A DNA stretch of 64,000 nucleotides from CAKZNE01 sp040222435 (GCA_965212245.1 OZ243107.1:1860001-1924000), one strand, 5' to 3'; positions 49,795-60,251 are shown, counted from the first letter of the stretch. A program made the numbers and translations. Notes: a model not told the origin generated them from the letters alone.

Positions 49795-52710
49795 TCAGGA
49801 TCCTAAATCAAGAAAGATCCGGACGGTAGTGCCTTCACTATTCTCTCTTTTCTGTACTTCAATGCGGTTGCGCTCTGACCTTAATTTGAGACGTTTACGA
49901 CTTAAATCAATACCTCTTGATATGTGATCGGGTCTTTGATTTTCGGTATTCAAACCCACGCCATTATCTGTAATGCTGATTTCCAGCATTCCATTTTCAA
50001 GGCTTAGAGTTATGATTATTTCACCTTTGCGGTGAGAGGGCATAATGCCGTGCCAGATGGCATTTTCAGCAAAAGGAATTAACAACATGGAAGGGATCTT
50101 AATTTTTTGCTGATCAATTTCAGGGTTTACTTCCAGGGTGAATTCCAGTTTGTTTTCCAGCCGTTCCTGTTCCAGTTTCAGGTAGGTTTTCAAGCGTTCA
50201 ATCTCCTGCGCCAGGCTAACCTCCCTGCTCAAAGCCGCTTCCATATTATCGCGTATCAGGCGGGAGAAATTACCGATGTAGTCAATGGCGGCCTCGGGTG
50301 GATTGGGCATGGCGGAAACGTAATATTGAATAGCATTTAAGGAATTGAAGATGAAATGAGGGTTCATGGTGCTGCTTATAGCTTGTTGCTCCAAAAAGTT
50401 TACCGTTTGCAGTTGCTCCCGCTTTTGACGTTCGGTGTTTTTTACGCGTACCGTCCATAACCATGCAGCGGTAATCACCAAAAGCACAAAAAAGGCTAAT
50501 GCTGAAAAAACGAAAGCCGGGGTTTTCCAGAGGGGTGGTTTTATGGTGAAGAAAAAGGAAGTGAGAGGCCCCCAGTTTTCACCGGGGAATTTGGCCCTTA
50601 GCTGGAAATGGTAATCAGCTGGCTCCAAAGCTAAAAAGCGGGCTTGTGTTTCCGGGGAAAAGGTCCACCTATCGTGAATCCCCTTGAGGCGGTAGCTGTA
50701 TAAAACCTGCCCCGGGCCATTGTATGCGCGAGGTTGATAATTTAAAACCAGGTTATTTTGATCATGCCGGAAAACCGTATGAGCAGGATTGATGATTAAA
50801 GAATCATTCAGCTGCAGGCTGCGAATAAAGAGTTCTTTATTCTTATTTTGATGTTGATCCAGTAAATTCAGGTCCACGCTAAAAAGCCCTTCGGTGGTGC
50901 CGGCAAAAAGCAGGTTGCGGCTTGGGGAATAGAGCAGTTTGGTGAGGTCGGAAGACAACATGCCTATTTCCTGGCCATAAACCCGGCTGGAACTGCCTTC
51001 AAAGCAATGTAGACCACGGTTGGAGGCTGCCCAAAGCCGGTTTTTAGTATCAAGCGCTAAAGAGCGGTAGTCTATATTATTTAAACCGGCACTCACCAAA
51101 TGCTCCCAATGGCCCTTTGTATATTTTAAAATGCCCTGGCTGGTGGCTGCCCAAAGAATACTATCTCCCTGGTTCAGTATATCCTTAAAATCAAGGGTGT
51201 TGGACAAGTATGGCAATTGCTTATCAATCTTCACTTTTTTTAGGGTGTTGAAGCTAAATGGAATACGATAAAGTCCGTGGGCTGCAGCCAGCCAATGATG
51301 CCCTTTAAAAGTGACGAGTTTATAGGTTTTGCCTAAACTTCCTTTAAGGGTTTTACCGGTAACAAGTCGATTCCCATCAAAAGTTGCAGTGCTTAAAACT
51401 CCCCAACGGCCAATAACAAGGGTATCGCCTGCTAAAGAGTCCAGAAAGGATGCTGAAATCGTCAGGAAATCTCTGCCCAGCCAGCTCAGTTCACCCGGTT
51501 GACCCACCACAAAGTCTGCGGAGTAAATCCATTGATCGCGGAGCTTGAAGACCTGGAAACCAAAATGAGGCCGGTATACAGACTTTTTAAGGAGGGTATT
51601 TTTGGGGCTTTGCACCGATTCAGCGGTGGGGTGGATGAAGGCGGAGTCGCCCTGAAGGAGGTTTAACCCGATATTGGTGGTAACGAAAATTTCACTTTCA
51701 GAAAGCTCGTAAAGGGAGGTTACTTCGTTACCCATCAAGCCATCGGCCTCCGAATAATTCCGTACAATACCCATGGGTAAAAAGAAGAGTCCCTTACCAC
51801 CGGTGCCCAGCCATACATTACCACTATTATCCCGGTAAATACAGGTAATCTGGTGGTTTCCCAGATTAAAGGTTTCCGATAATTCCACTAATTCATTTTT
51901 AGTAGTGGAATAGCGGTAGAGGTTGCCACCCACATCGGTAAACCAAATCCTTGCTTCACTATCCATACAGTAATGTAATACCCGGGGGAGCGGCCCTTGC
52001 CAGGGCAGAGGAAAAAAACGGGAAGAATCTCCGTTAATGCTGTAGAAACCTTTGGTGGTATGTACCCAGCTGGTCGTATCTCCCTGAACAGCTATACCCA
52101 ATACATTATGAAGGTTAACCCCTTTAAGGCGTGAAAGGCTCAAAGGTTTGCCCTTTGAATTATACACCAGGGTGTCAGAATCATTCCAGGAATAAGACAG
52201 GTATCTTACCGGCAATTTTTTCCTGAACGGGTCCTGCTCTAAACTCCATACCACCGAGTTTTTGGTGCGGGATTCAATCCAGTACAAACGATTGATCTCT
52301 CTTACCAAAACGCGGTTAACTTCCGGGGTTAACTGTAGTATTCCCTCTTCTGTCTTTTTTTGCCACACTCTGAATTTGCCGGGTCGTGTATCAATCCAAT
52401 ACAGGCTGTTGGGCGCCTTCCCATAAACTAAAAGGGTGGAGTCATTTAACTTATGGGTATACACTATAGTGCGTGAGTCAATCCCGTCATTTTTAGAATA
52501 ATGAGTGAAATGGGTGCCGTCAAATTGGTATAAGCCATTATTGGTACCCAGCCATATAAAACCATTGCTATCCTGACACATATTGTAAACGGTGCCCAGT
52601 AAGCCGTTTTCGTGATTGAATAACTGGTAGCCAATAGTTTGTTGTTGTGAAAAAAGCGGCAGCCATTGACTCAGGAGTATTGCAATGGTCAAACAGTAGC
52701 GTATCATCAT
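49795..52710 (-). CDS. LytS-type sensor kinase with two-component propeller, 971 aa
   Basis: Signal peptide (ending FSQQ). Residues 25-640 form seven-bladed two-component-regulator propeller repeats (WLGTNNGLYQFDG, IWFTDVGGNLYRY, VWLGTGGKGLFFL, LWAASNRGLHCFE), followed by a Y_Y_Y domain near 650-730 (LNLVLNYQPRAYNG, LEPADYHFQL), a TM helix near 735-757 and a His_kinase-type domain with MNPHFIFNSLNAIQ near 783 and a C-terminal HATPase. This is a standard one-piece Bacteroidota sensor whose partner is the downstream LytTR regulator (4-bp overlap). Confidence 0.92.
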   Translation of the reverse strand: MMIRYCLTIAILLSQWLPLFSQQQTIGYQLFNHENGLLGTVYNMCQDSNGFIWLGTNNGLYQFDGTHFTHYSKNDGIDSRTIVYTHKLNDSTLLVYGKAPNSLYWIDTRPGKFRVWQKKTEEGILQLTPEVNRVLVREINRLYWIESRTKNSVVWSLEQDPFRKKLPVRYLSYSWNDSDTLVYNSKGKPLSLSRLKGVNLHNVLGIAVQGDTTSWVHTTKGFYSINGDSSRFFPLPWQGPLPRVLHYCMDSEARIWFTDVGGNLYRYSTTKNELVELSETFNLGNHQITCIYRDNSGNVWLGTGGKGLFFLPMGIVRNYSEADGLMGNEVTSLYELSESEIFVTTNIGLNLLQGDSAFIHPTAESVQSPKNTLLKKSVYRPHFGFQVFKLRDQWIYSADFVVGQPGELSWLGRDFLTISASFLDSLAGDTLVIGRWGVLSTATFDGNRLVTGKTLKGSLGKTYKLVTFKGHHWLAAAHGLYRIPFSFNTLKKVKIDKQLPYLSNTLDFKDILNQGDSILWAATSQGILKYTKGHWEHLVSAGLNNIDYRSLALDTKNRLWAASNRGLHCFEGSSSRVYGQEIGMLSSDLTKLLYSPSRNLLFAGTTEGLFSVDLNLLDQHQNKNKELFIRSLQLNDSLIINPAHTVFRHDQNNLVLNYQPRAYNGPGQVLYSYRLKGIHDRWTFSPETQARFLALEPADYHFQLRAKFPGENWGPLTSFFFTIKPPLWKTPAFVFSALAFFVLLVITAAWLWTVRVKNTERQKREQLQTVNFLEQQAISSTMNPHFIFNSLNAIQYYVSAMPNPPEAAIDYIGNFSRLIRDNMEAALSREVSLAQEIERLKTYLKLEQERLENKLEFTLEVNPEIDQQKIKIPSMLLIPFAENAIWHGIMPSHRKGEIIITLSLENGMLEISITDNGVGLNTENQRPDHISRGIDLSRKRLKLRSERNRIEVQKRENSEGTTVRIFLDLGS

Positions 52711-53471
52711 ACCTGTCTGGCTTGCCTGGCTAATTGTTCTTTTACGGTTTTGAGGCGCCTTTTGGCCACGGGTAAAACCTGCCCGTTTTCCAGAGTTAGG
52801 GTACCTCCGTCAATATGAGTGAGACGGGTTACCCATTTCATGTTTACCAAAAATGAATTGTGAATGCGGGTAAAGCCGGAAGTTTCAAGGCAGGCTTCCA
52901 TTTTACCGATACTCCGGCTCACCACTTCGCTGGCTTGGGTGGTGTGCACGGTGCAATAGGAATTATCCGCTTCTATGTAAAGAATATTTTGAATGGAAAG
53001 CAGTTCTATGCCTCCGGCAATAGGCAGGGCAATTTTGGTGCAGGATTCTTTTTGCGTTAGAGAAGAGGCTGTTGTTTTTCTTTGTTTTTTTCTTCGTACC
53101 CGAAGTATAGCCTCCTTAAGATCACTAATGGTAATGGGTTTTAATAAGTAATCGGTAGCTCCGGCCTTTAGGGCTCTTAGAGAATACTGATCGTAGGCAG
53201 TCACAAAAATCACCTCATGATCTGCTACCGAGTTTTCCACAAATTCAAGCCCCCGGACACCTGGCATACAAATATCCTGGAAGAGAATATCTGGTTGATA
53301 CTGAGCGGTGCAAATCTGGGCTTCCTGTAAATTAGAAGCTTCGCCTACTATTTCTACATCGGGGCAATAGTGAGTAATTAATTGTTTGAGATTTTCACGC
53401 GCTTTTAGTTCATCGTCAATTATAAGCGCCTTCAAATGGTGGTTGGAGGGCCCGGCTGTGGCGGCAGTCAT
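52707..53471 (-). CDS. LytTR-family response regulator, 254 aa
   Basis: Receiver domain with ALIIDDELKARENLKQL, DILFQDICMPG (phospho-acceptor Asp) and KPITISDL, followed by a LytTR DNA-binding domain from about 150 (NILYIEADNSYCTVHT, FTRIHNSFLVNMKWV, LPVAKRR). Stop and start overlap with the kinase by 4 bp (ATGA), so they form one pair. Its upstream flank carries the hairpin at 53555-53574, which ends the gene before it. Confidence 0.93.
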   Translation of the reverse strand: MTAATAGPSNHHLKALIIDDELKARENLKQLITHYCPDVEIVGEASNLQEAQICTAQYQPDILFQDICMPGVRGLEFVENSVADHEVIFVTAYDQYSLRALKAGATDYLLKPITISDLKEAILRVRRKKQRKTTASSLTQKESCTKIALPIAGGIELLSIQNILYIEADNSYCTVHTTQASEVVSRSIGKMEACLETSGFTRIHNSFLVNMKWVTRLTHIDGGTLTLENGQVLPVAKRRLKTVKEQLARQARQV

Positions 53472-53554
53472 GGAGTTCAGAGTTTGACTCTAAGTTAAAA
53501 ATTTTTGTCGGTCACCGGCTATTGAGTTGACTTAGAAAAAAGACAAAGCGAAAA

Positions 53555-53574
53555 CGCGCCCTTTTGAGGGGCGC
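53555..53574 (-). terminator. Terminator of the T9SS repeat gene
   Basis: CGCGCCC (53555-53561) and GGGCGCG (53568-53574) with a TTTTGA loop; the minus strand continues TTTTCGCTTT. It lies 49 bp after the stop at 53623. Confidence 0.65.
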
Positions 53575-53622
53575 GCCTTCACATGAACCACGCCCGGGCG
53601 CGGCTTTATTTTCAAGGGCTTA

Positions 53623-54876
53623 TTAGTTTTTGATGAATTTTATGCGTGTGTATTCCAATTCCATAAAATAGATTCCGGGTGTGAGGCCGGAGATATCAAT
53701 AGGTTGGTCATTAACCATCAGTTTTTGAGATAACTGTCCGTTCAGATTATAAATACGGGCCGGGCCCTGGTAGCCTTGAACATTCATCTGATTGTGAGCC
53801 GGGTTGGGATAAAGATGGATAGTGTTAGCTTTGGTTAACTCCTCAACCCCTATACCAGGACTGTTGGTTAATATCCATAGCCTGGCTGTACCATCCACCA
53901 CATAAAAGGTTTGCTGGTCACCTCCCGTTCGGATCCGCAATAAGCTACCCACCGGTTTGGTGGCCGGGAAGTGAACAGAAGAAAAAGTGGAGCCACCGTC
54001 TGTACTCAGTGCAGTGGTATCCGATGAACCGTAGATGAGCAGGTTAGAGGGTTGGGTAAATTGCACATCATCGCCATCTGGTACGGCTGTCCAGGGGTTC
54101 CAGGAATTACCGCCATCCGCAGAAACATAGCAGTTCGCGTTTTGAGAACCGGCAATATTGGTAGCCCAAATGTTTTGCTGGCCATCGTAAGCCATACGGA
54201 TGCCGCTGTTAATAGGAGGAAGGCTGGTAAGCGTAGTAAAGGTGGCGCCCCGGTCTGTACTGACTTCAATACCCTGGGGTAAATTGCTGGCCACTACAAT
54301 ATGCCCGGCCCGGTATATCGCCATATCGTAGGCATCCTCAAAAGCAAAAGTATCAGCGGTAGCCAGGTTCCAACTGGCACCACCATCCGTAGTTTTAAAA
54401 AGGGCCGGAAACAGGCTGCTTTGATACAAAACCTTATCATAGACCACACCTTCCATATTGTCAAAAAACACCATTTTCGGCTGGTTAAGCGGGGCCATGC
54501 CTGGAGGAAGAACATTAACGGCCGGGCTAAAAGTGACCCCGCCATCCGTACTGGTATGGAATTCAAAGTTACTGCCGGTAAAAACGAGGGCCATCATTTC
54601 GGTAGGGCTCAGATACTCCACCGCACTCAACTTACGGGGGGAGGAAATAGAGAGCCCTAAATTCAGGAGCGTGGTGCCGCCATCGGTGGTGTACTTATAA
54701 TTGCGGTTGCCGTCTTCCACCACAAAATGCTGCGCATCATACACGCCCATTACACCATCAAAGTTTTCAATGTATTGCCAGGTATACTGGGCTTTGGAGG
54801 TGGTAGCGATGAGGCCGAAAAGAATGATCAATCCGAGTAGCCATACGTTAAATTTAAATAGACTTATAGTTTTCAT
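53623..54876 (-). CDS. Secreted Ycf48/BNR-like repeat protein with T9SS sorting tail, 417 aa
   Basis: The start at 54876 (MKTISLFKFNVWLLGLIILF) gives a signal peptide ending SKAQ. Repeated blades of the form TTDGG-SW-L (TTDGGTTLLN, STDGGVTFSP, TTDGGASWNLA, SADGGNSWNPW, STDGGSTFSS) make a BNR/photosystem-assembly-like propeller. The end, LYPNPAHNQMNVQGY...IYNLNGQLSQ...GIYFMELEY, is a type A sorting domain. It is in tandem with the following gene (3 bp), which may be co-transcribed. Confidence 0.85.
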   Translation of the reverse strand: MKTISLFKFNVWLLGLIILFGLIATTSKAQYTWQYIENFDGVMGVYDAQHFVVEDGNRNYKYTTDGGTTLLNLGLSISSPRKLSAVEYLSPTEMMALVFTGSNFEFHTSTDGGVTFSPAVNVLPPGMAPLNQPKMVFFDNMEGVVYDKVLYQSSLFPALFKTTDGGASWNLATADTFAFEDAYDMAIYRAGHIVVASNLPQGIEVSTDRGATFTTLTSLPPINSGIRMAYDGQQNIWATNIAGSQNANCYVSADGGNSWNPWTAVPDGDDVQFTQPSNLLIYGSSDTTALSTDGGSTFSSVHFPATKPVGSLLRIRTGGDQQTFYVVDGTARLWILTNSPGIGVEELTKANTIHLYPNPAHNQMNVQGYQGPARIYNLNGQLSQKLMVNDQPIDISGLTPGIYFMELEYTRIKFIKN

Positions 54877-54897
54877 GGTGTAGATTTTTAACATTTA

Positions 54898-56562
54898 TTA
54901 TTTAAGAATAAGGTTGTAATACTGGCTGCTTTTGCTGCCCAGTGCATTGATGAATAAGTGATTGTTTTTACTGGTTTCTGCGGGTTCCGCTCCCAGTGAC
55001 AGTAGTTTTTCGGGGTAAAAGGTTTTGCTGACAGAACCCTGGGCGAGGTTAATTTTAGCTACTTTGAAATAAGCATATACCTCATCAATGCGGAGGGTGG
55101 TTGTGGTAATGGTCTTAATGCTTCCCGGGCCACCCCTGCCACCTGTAGAACTGGTGCTGGTATGAATTCCCGGTAATAACTTCCCCGGTATGTCCCGCGT
55201 AATCCAGTAGTAAGTATCATCACCGGCCGGGTAAAGCTGGCCGGGTAAAAAACCGGCAAAAGGGCTTTCGCTGGTTTTTTCCCGGATATGAGGCACGGCA
55301 TCCATCATAAAAATGTTTCGTAGAGAAAGATCAGGCTGCACGTGAAAGACCAGGTTGGTGATGACCGGGGAGGAGGTGTGTGCCATGATCAATAGATCGC
55401 CATCATCCAATCTTTGAAGATCGTCCAGGTGAAAGCCGATGATCTTGGAGTAGCTGGACTTGGTCCTGGGAGCTTCCACCAGTTTTTCCTTTTGCTCGTT
55501 ATACGAAAGGAGAGACTGGTTTAGCACTTTACCGTCCTGCACTTCAAACAAAGCCAGGTCCATTTTTTTGCTAGTGTACCCCCCGGGTATGGGATGAAAG
55601 ATAAATAAGCCCTCGTTAGCGGTGAGCTGCATTTCCCAGAACTGGGGTGTGCCCTTTTTCTGCGTGTTCTCCAGGGGTAACCAGGTTTGGTGACGTATCT
55701 TTCCCTCGGACCCGATGTCCAGGAGCAGGTAACCTCTTTCACACACCAGCAGGGTGTAAGCACCCTGGTTATTGTCTTTTTCGAGGTAGGCTCCGGTAAA
55801 GTTTACCTTGCTTTCCAGCGGGTTTTCATGCTTTACCTCCCAGGCACCTTTCTGAAGATCGTAGATGCCGGTGAGGTAGGTTTTCTGTTCTGTAGTGGCC
55901 ATCAGGCCACCCAGTACTACTTTGCCATCCATGGGAATGTAGTTGCGTTCACCTTGTAGTACACGTCCCAGGCCGGTGCGTTTTTTTAAGAGATGATTGG
56001 AGGTGTTTTGAACGGAGGAACCCTGAACGGCAAAAGAGAAGTCAGGCCAAAAGCGCTCCTCCAGTTTATAATCTTCATCTTCCTTAAAGCGGTATCCGTA
56101 CCATACACCCTTGTAGTACCGGTGCTCAAAATGGCCGATGTTGAGGGTGGGCCTCCCCGCCAGGGTGCTTCTGCGGAAATAGCCGTACTGTTGTTCACTG
56201 ATATCAGGTCCTTCGTTGCTTAATAACTCACCCGCTGGTTGCAGGTTGTATTTCTTCAGGGCATTAGCGGTGAATTCCCCCGTTTCACTGTTTTTCAAGT
56301 GTCCGGTCTCATCAAAAATGAAGAGCTCGTACATCTTAGGATCGTCCTTGATCTGGTAGACAAAAACCTTGTAGAGCTCGGTGCGATCCTGGTTCCAATA
56401 CACGCCCAGGTCCGTAAAAGTGCTTTTACGTTTTTTCTGCGCTTTTCTAGCGTCTTTACTCAGTTCAATTTCAATTTCGCTGACGTCCAGTTCCTGGGCA
56501 GGCAAATGGGTAAACCCTAGCATGAACAGTAAACAGAGACTTAAATAAACCTTATTTTTCAT
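54898..56562 (-). CDS. Hypothetical secreted protein, 554 aa
   Basis: Signal peptide ending LPAQ (residue 22), then a Lys/Arg-rich helix (KDARKAQKKRK) and a long beta-rich body with propeller-like WEMQLTANEGLFIF and GVWYGYRFKEDEDYK segments. It lacks a sorting tail. The C-terminal half reads like six-bladed WD/BNR-type beta sheets without clear blades. It probably forms an operon with the T9SS repeat protein downstream (21 bp). Function unknown. Confidence 0.6.
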   Translation of the reverse strand: MKNKVYLSLCLLFMLGFTHLPAQELDVSEIEIELSKDARKAQKKRKSTFTDLGVYWNQDRTELYKVFVYQIKDDPKMYELFIFDETGHLKNSETGEFTANALKKYNLQPAGELLSNEGPDISEQQYGYFRRSTLAGRPTLNIGHFEHRYYKGVWYGYRFKEDEDYKLEERFWPDFSFAVQGSSVQNTSNHLLKKRTGLGRVLQGERNYIPMDGKVVLGGLMATTEQKTYLTGIYDLQKGAWEVKHENPLESKVNFTGAYLEKDNNQGAYTLLVCERGYLLLDIGSEGKIRHQTWLPLENTQKKGTPQFWEMQLTANEGLFIFHPIPGGYTSKKMDLALFEVQDGKVLNQSLLSYNEQKEKLVEAPRTKSSYSKIIGFHLDDLQRLDDGDLLIMAHTSSPVITNLVFHVQPDLSLRNIFMMDAVPHIREKTSESPFAGFLPGQLYPAGDDTYYWITRDIPGKLLPGIHTSTSSTGGRGGPGSIKTITTTTLRIDEVYAYFKVAKINLAQGSVSKTFYPEKLLSLGAEPAETSKNNHLFINALGSKSSQYYNLILK

Positions 56563-56724
56563 GTGAAGTTAATTTGAACGCAAGTTGCTGAGAGTCATAA
56601 CTTTTTGAAATGAGGCGTATACCCCGATTTTAATGGTTGCGGATGTGAAAAGAGAGGTATTCTAAGGCAGATGCCCTAAGAAATTCGGAGATAGTATTAT
56701 TTTAACGTCTCAAACCGATTGACC

Positions 56725-57378
56725 ATGAGCACTATTGGTATAGTGGATGACAATATTGAAATACGCCAAGGGCTAAAACAGATCCTGAGTTTATTTGATG
56801 ACCTGGAAGTGATCTATGAAGGAAGAGACGGCCAGGAAGCCGTGGATCACGTGAAAAACGGCAAGGATTGCCCGGATCTTTTTTTAATGGACGTGGAAAT
56901 GCACCATCTGGACGGGCTGGAAGCCACCCGTATCATCAAGGCGTATACACCTGAAACTAAGGTGTTAATTCTCAGTGTAACCGAGGGTCGCAGCAATCTG
57001 GAAAAGGCGCTGGCCAATGGGGCGGACGGTTACCTGGTAAAGGGAGAGAAGCCACTGAAGATGGTCCAGCTGATCCGTGATACCCTGGAAGGACGCATGG
57101 CCATGTCGCCACAAATGGCAGGGGAAGCCATGCAGATGCTAAGAGAGGGCCAGAAAGAAAAGAAAGAGCCGGAAAGCTACGGGCTTACCCCCCGCGAGAT
57201 GGATGTGCTGCGCGAGTTGAGTGCCGGTAAAAATCATCAGCAGATTGCCCAGGAACTTTTTATTGCCCCGAAAACCGTTCGGAATCACACCGAAAATATT
57301 TACCGGAAGTTAAACGTGCATTCCCGGGTGGAAGCTTCGCGTATAGCTATTGAAAACGGCTGGCTTATCGCTGATTGA
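56725..57378 (+). CDS. NarL/FixJ-type response regulator, 217 aa
   Basis: The start is the ATG at 56725 (MSTIGIVDDN); a TTG two codons upstream is ignored. Receiver domain with VDDN, LFLMDVEMHHLDG (phospho-Asp) and LVKGEKPL, then a LuxR HTH (LTPREMDVLRELSAGKNHQQIAQELF, TVRNHTENIYRKL). It is followed 20 bp later by its kinase. Transcription is divergent from the 54898 gene. Confidence 0.95.
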   Translation: MSTIGIVDDNIEIRQGLKQILSLFDDLEVIYEGRDGQEAVDHVKNGKDCPDLFLMDVEMHHLDGLEATRIIKAYTPETKVLILSVTEGRSNLEKALANGADGYLVKGEKPLKMVQLIRDTLEGRMAMSPQMAGEAMQMLREGQKEKKEPESYGLTPREMDVLRELSAGKNHQQIAQELFIAPKTVRNHTENIYRKLNVHSRVEASRIAIENGWLIAD

Positions 57379-57398
57379 AAAACTGGATTTAACCTGAT

Positions 57399-59393
57399 AT
57401 GAGAAATCTTAATAATGCCTTATTTTCCTTAACCCTCACTTTTATTTTTTCCATACCTGCTTTAACCGCCCAGGATAGCCTGATCATCTACGCCCGTGAG
57501 CAGGGGTTGGACAGCATGTTGGCGTATCAACTGGCCACCCAGGTACCACATGTGGCCTATAGTGAACCAGAGAGGGGCAGAGATAGAGCAGAGGAAGCCC
57601 TGGAGTTGGCCCAAAATTTAAACAGCTACTATCTAATGGGGAGTGCCTATAACGGTTGGGGTATTTATTATGACATTACGGGTAAGCTTGACAGTGCTAT
57701 GATGGCCTATACAAAGGCTATAGAAAACCTTAAAAAGTACAAAGGCAGGCAAAAAGGAGTTTTGGGAAGTCCTTACAATAACCTGGGGCTTATTTACCAT
57801 CAGATAGGAGATTTTAAGAAGGCTTTGCAAAATTATTTGCTGGCTAAAGAACAGTTTGAAGAGAGTGGAATTGCCGTATACACTGCCAATGCTTTGGGTA
57901 ATATCGCCTTAATATACCAGGACCAGGAAGATTATGACGAAGCTCTGAAGATCCAGCGGCAAGTGCTGGAGATCAGAGAAAATACTGATGATGCGTATGG
58001 CATAAGTGCTTCGTACGTGAATATTGCTGATCTGTACAATCTTACCGTTGAAAGTCAGGATAGTAGCCTTTATTATTACCGCAAAGCCATCAAATGGAAA
58101 GAGTCCCTCCCTGATTACAGGGGCTTAGCCATTATTTATAATAACCTGGGGTCAATGGCTCTATCATGTAATTTGGAGGAATCAGAAGCCAACTACGTGG
58201 AGGCCCTGGCATACCTTAGAAAGATTGATGATAAAAGCTTATCCATTGGGAACTATCGCGGATTGGCCAAACTAAATATACGGCTTGGAAGGCTGGAAAA
58301 AGCTCAGCGATATATCGATTCGGCTATAACTTTCGCCACCAATATTGAAGCTGAACAGGAGTTAGCTAAGAATTACAATGTTCAAATCACCATTGATTCC
58401 CTGAACCAGGATGAACCGGCTTTACTTCAACACTGGCCCTTGGCTTACTACTGGAACAATAAAGTTCAACGGGAGAATTTTTCGGAAGAACTGGCGATGG
58501 CCAGAAGTCGCTTTGAAACCGCCCAGCGGGAGGAGGAGCTACTTCAGTCTCGCGCACAATTGGCGGAAACAGCGGCTGAGGTAGCCCGGAAAGAGGCCCG
58601 TTTAAAGTCGCGGCAAAACTGGATCATTGGTTTAGCAGCCTTGCTTTTATTGGTATTGATAGCCGTATTTTTCTTCAGGCGTCAGCAAAAGCTGAAGGAA
58701 AAACAGTTAACAGCCGAAGCTGATCTGCGCGAAGCCCAAGCCCGTGAAGAAGCGCAAAAAAGCCTGGATAAGGAGCGGAAACGCATTGGGCGGGAGTTGC
58801 ACGATAACGTGGGTGGTAAGATATATACCATTGTAAACAGCCTGGACTACCTGGGCTTGAAGCATGAAGAGCTGCAAAGGGACGAGGAATTGGATAAGCT
58901 TAGTGAGCAGGCCCGTGTGGTGATGGCAGATCTTCGGGAAACCATCTGGGCCATGAGCGAAGAGGTTATTTCGGTGAACGATATTTCCGGTAAGCTGAAG
59001 GAATTTATGGCTAAGTATGAAACGGTTTATGCCGGTAGCTGCCAAGTGGAGGTTGCAGGGAATGGCAGGCAACAGGTGGGGCCGGAAAAAGCGTTAGCCA
59101 TTTTCCGGGTGTGCCAGGAGGCCTTTCAGAATGCGGTGAAGCATGCCGGGTGTGATCATTTTGTAATTCAATTGATGGTTGCAGAAAGTACCCTGCAGCT
59201 GCGAATTGAAGATGATGGAAAGGGCTTTGACCCAACCCTAAGCAGGAGCGGCAACTATGGCCTGAAAAATATGGAGGAGAGGATAGCTGAGAACAATGGG
59301 AAGTTTACCCTGAAGAGCCAACCGGGTAAAGGTACACTTATAGAGATCCAATTACCGCTTCAGGGCCTGTATAGCTTGGAGCATTCGGCCTGA
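57399..59393 (+). CDS. TPR sensor histidine kinase (NarL-type), 664 aa
   Basis: Signal peptide ending TAQDS (about 26). Residues 45-340 contain TPR repeats (MMAYTKAIENLKKYKG, GDFKKALQNYLLAKEQFEE, EDYDEALKIQRQVLE). A coiled coil leads to a TM helix near 408-428, then a HisKA_3 domain with ERKRIGRELHDNVGG near 455 and an HATPase (EDDGKGFDP, GNYGLKNMEER). It lies 20 bp after its response regulator. Family certain, signal unknown. Confidence 0.93.
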   Translation: MRNLNNALFSLTLTFIFSIPALTAQDSLIIYAREQGLDSMLAYQLATQVPHVAYSEPERGRDRAEEALELAQNLNSYYLMGSAYNGWGIYYDITGKLDSAMMAYTKAIENLKKYKGRQKGVLGSPYNNLGLIYHQIGDFKKALQNYLLAKEQFEESGIAVYTANALGNIALIYQDQEDYDEALKIQRQVLEIRENTDDAYGISASYVNIADLYNLTVESQDSSLYYYRKAIKWKESLPDYRGLAIIYNNLGSMALSCNLEESEANYVEALAYLRKIDDKSLSIGNYRGLAKLNIRLGRLEKAQRYIDSAITFATNIEAEQELAKNYNVQITIDSLNQDEPALLQHWPLAYYWNNKVQRENFSEELAMARSRFETAQREEELLQSRAQLAETAAEVARKEARLKSRQNWIIGLAALLLLVLIAVFFFRRQQKLKEKQLTAEADLREAQAREEAQKSLDKERKRIGRELHDNVGGKIYTIVNSLDYLGLKHEELQRDEELDKLSEQARVVMADLRETIWAMSEEVISVNDISGKLKEFMAKYETVYAGSCQVEVAGNGRQQVGPEKALAIFRVCQEAFQNAVKHAGCDHFVIQLMVAESTLQLRIEDDGKGFDPTLSRSGNYGLKNMEERIAENNGKFTLKSQPGKGTLIEIQLPLQGLYSLEHSA

Positions 59394-59541
59394 TGGAGGG
59401 CAAGGAGAAACCCGCCAACGATTACTAACCCAAAATCACTTTATGGTATTCAAGTGATTATATTTCGATTCATCTTTCCCGGAAAAGCAGATATAGAAAC
59501 AGTTAACTGGATTTTCAAAAAGAAAGTAATCTTTTGACCTT

Positions 59542-60069
59542 TTACCAAAAGATCAATAAAACGGTTAGTATTAAACCTGCCACTGCAAAATAGATTCCCC
59601 TTTTGAAAATGCTGGTACCCGGCATAAACATCCAGAAGGAAGATATCACAAAAAAGAGAAGAGAAAGTCCAAAGAAAATATTTAAAAAGGCTAATGGCCG
59701 GCTGCTGGTAGCTTTGTGCAGGTGTGTCATTTTGTCCAGAACATAAGGTAATTCCTTTTTTGTATAAACCACGGTATGGGTGCGGGTATCATAAGTGCCA
59801 TTCCGGAAGTATGCAATACCATTTTCGGTTTTCTCAATAGTAAACCTTCTGATCTTAAGTATTTCCCCCAGCTGTTCCGCTTTGGTTTCGGCCGGTAATT
59901 CCTTTCGGATAATGCTAACTCTTGAAAAAAGATCAGAATCTCTGAAAATCAGCACTATACCGCTGAGGGCGTACATAGCCATGATTCCAGCCAGAAAGAA
60001 ACCCAGGTAGCGGTGGTAAATTCTCATTTTTTGGCGCATACGTGCTTTTGATTGAGCCTGTAAGGGCAT
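59542..60069 (-). CDS. PepSY-associated membrane protein, 175 aa
   Basis: Two hydrophobic helices at 20-41 and 125-145, and a third at the end, frame an extracytoplasmic beta region (FRNGTYDTRTHTVVYTK, LPYVLDKMTHLHKA) like one repeat of PepSY_TM iron-uptake-type proteins. The first 14 residues before MRIYHRYL may not be translated, since Met11 or Met15 would also serve as start. A reductase-type partner is not seen. Confidence 0.6.
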   Translation of the reverse strand: MPLQAQSKARMRQKMRIYHRYLGFFLAGIMAMYALSGIVLIFRDSDLFSRVSIIRKELPAETKAEQLGEILKIRRFTIEKTENGIAYFRNGTYDTRTHTVVYTKKELPYVLDKMTHLHKATSSRPLAFLNIFFGLSLLFFVISSFWMFMPGTSIFKRGIYFAVAGLILTVLLIFW

Positions 60070-60192
60070 GGTTTGAGTAGCAAATTAAGAGAGGGTGCCT
60101 GAGATGGAAAAAATTAAGCAGGCAAACGACAAATCGTATGCCGTGAAATGCATGGTATTGCATTTTAGCGCGGAAGTGTGGCTGTAAAGAAA

Positions 60193-60216
60193 CAAACCCC
60201 TGTGAAGAGGGGTTTG
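60193..60216 (-). terminator. Rho-independent terminator
   Basis: CAAACCCC (60193-60200) and GGGGTTTG (60209-60216). On the minus strand the stem is followed by TTTCTTTA. It lies 35 bp after the lipase stop. Confidence 0.75.
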
Positions 60217-60251
60217 GATACCAAGAAGAAAAGCAAATTTAAGAGCACCTT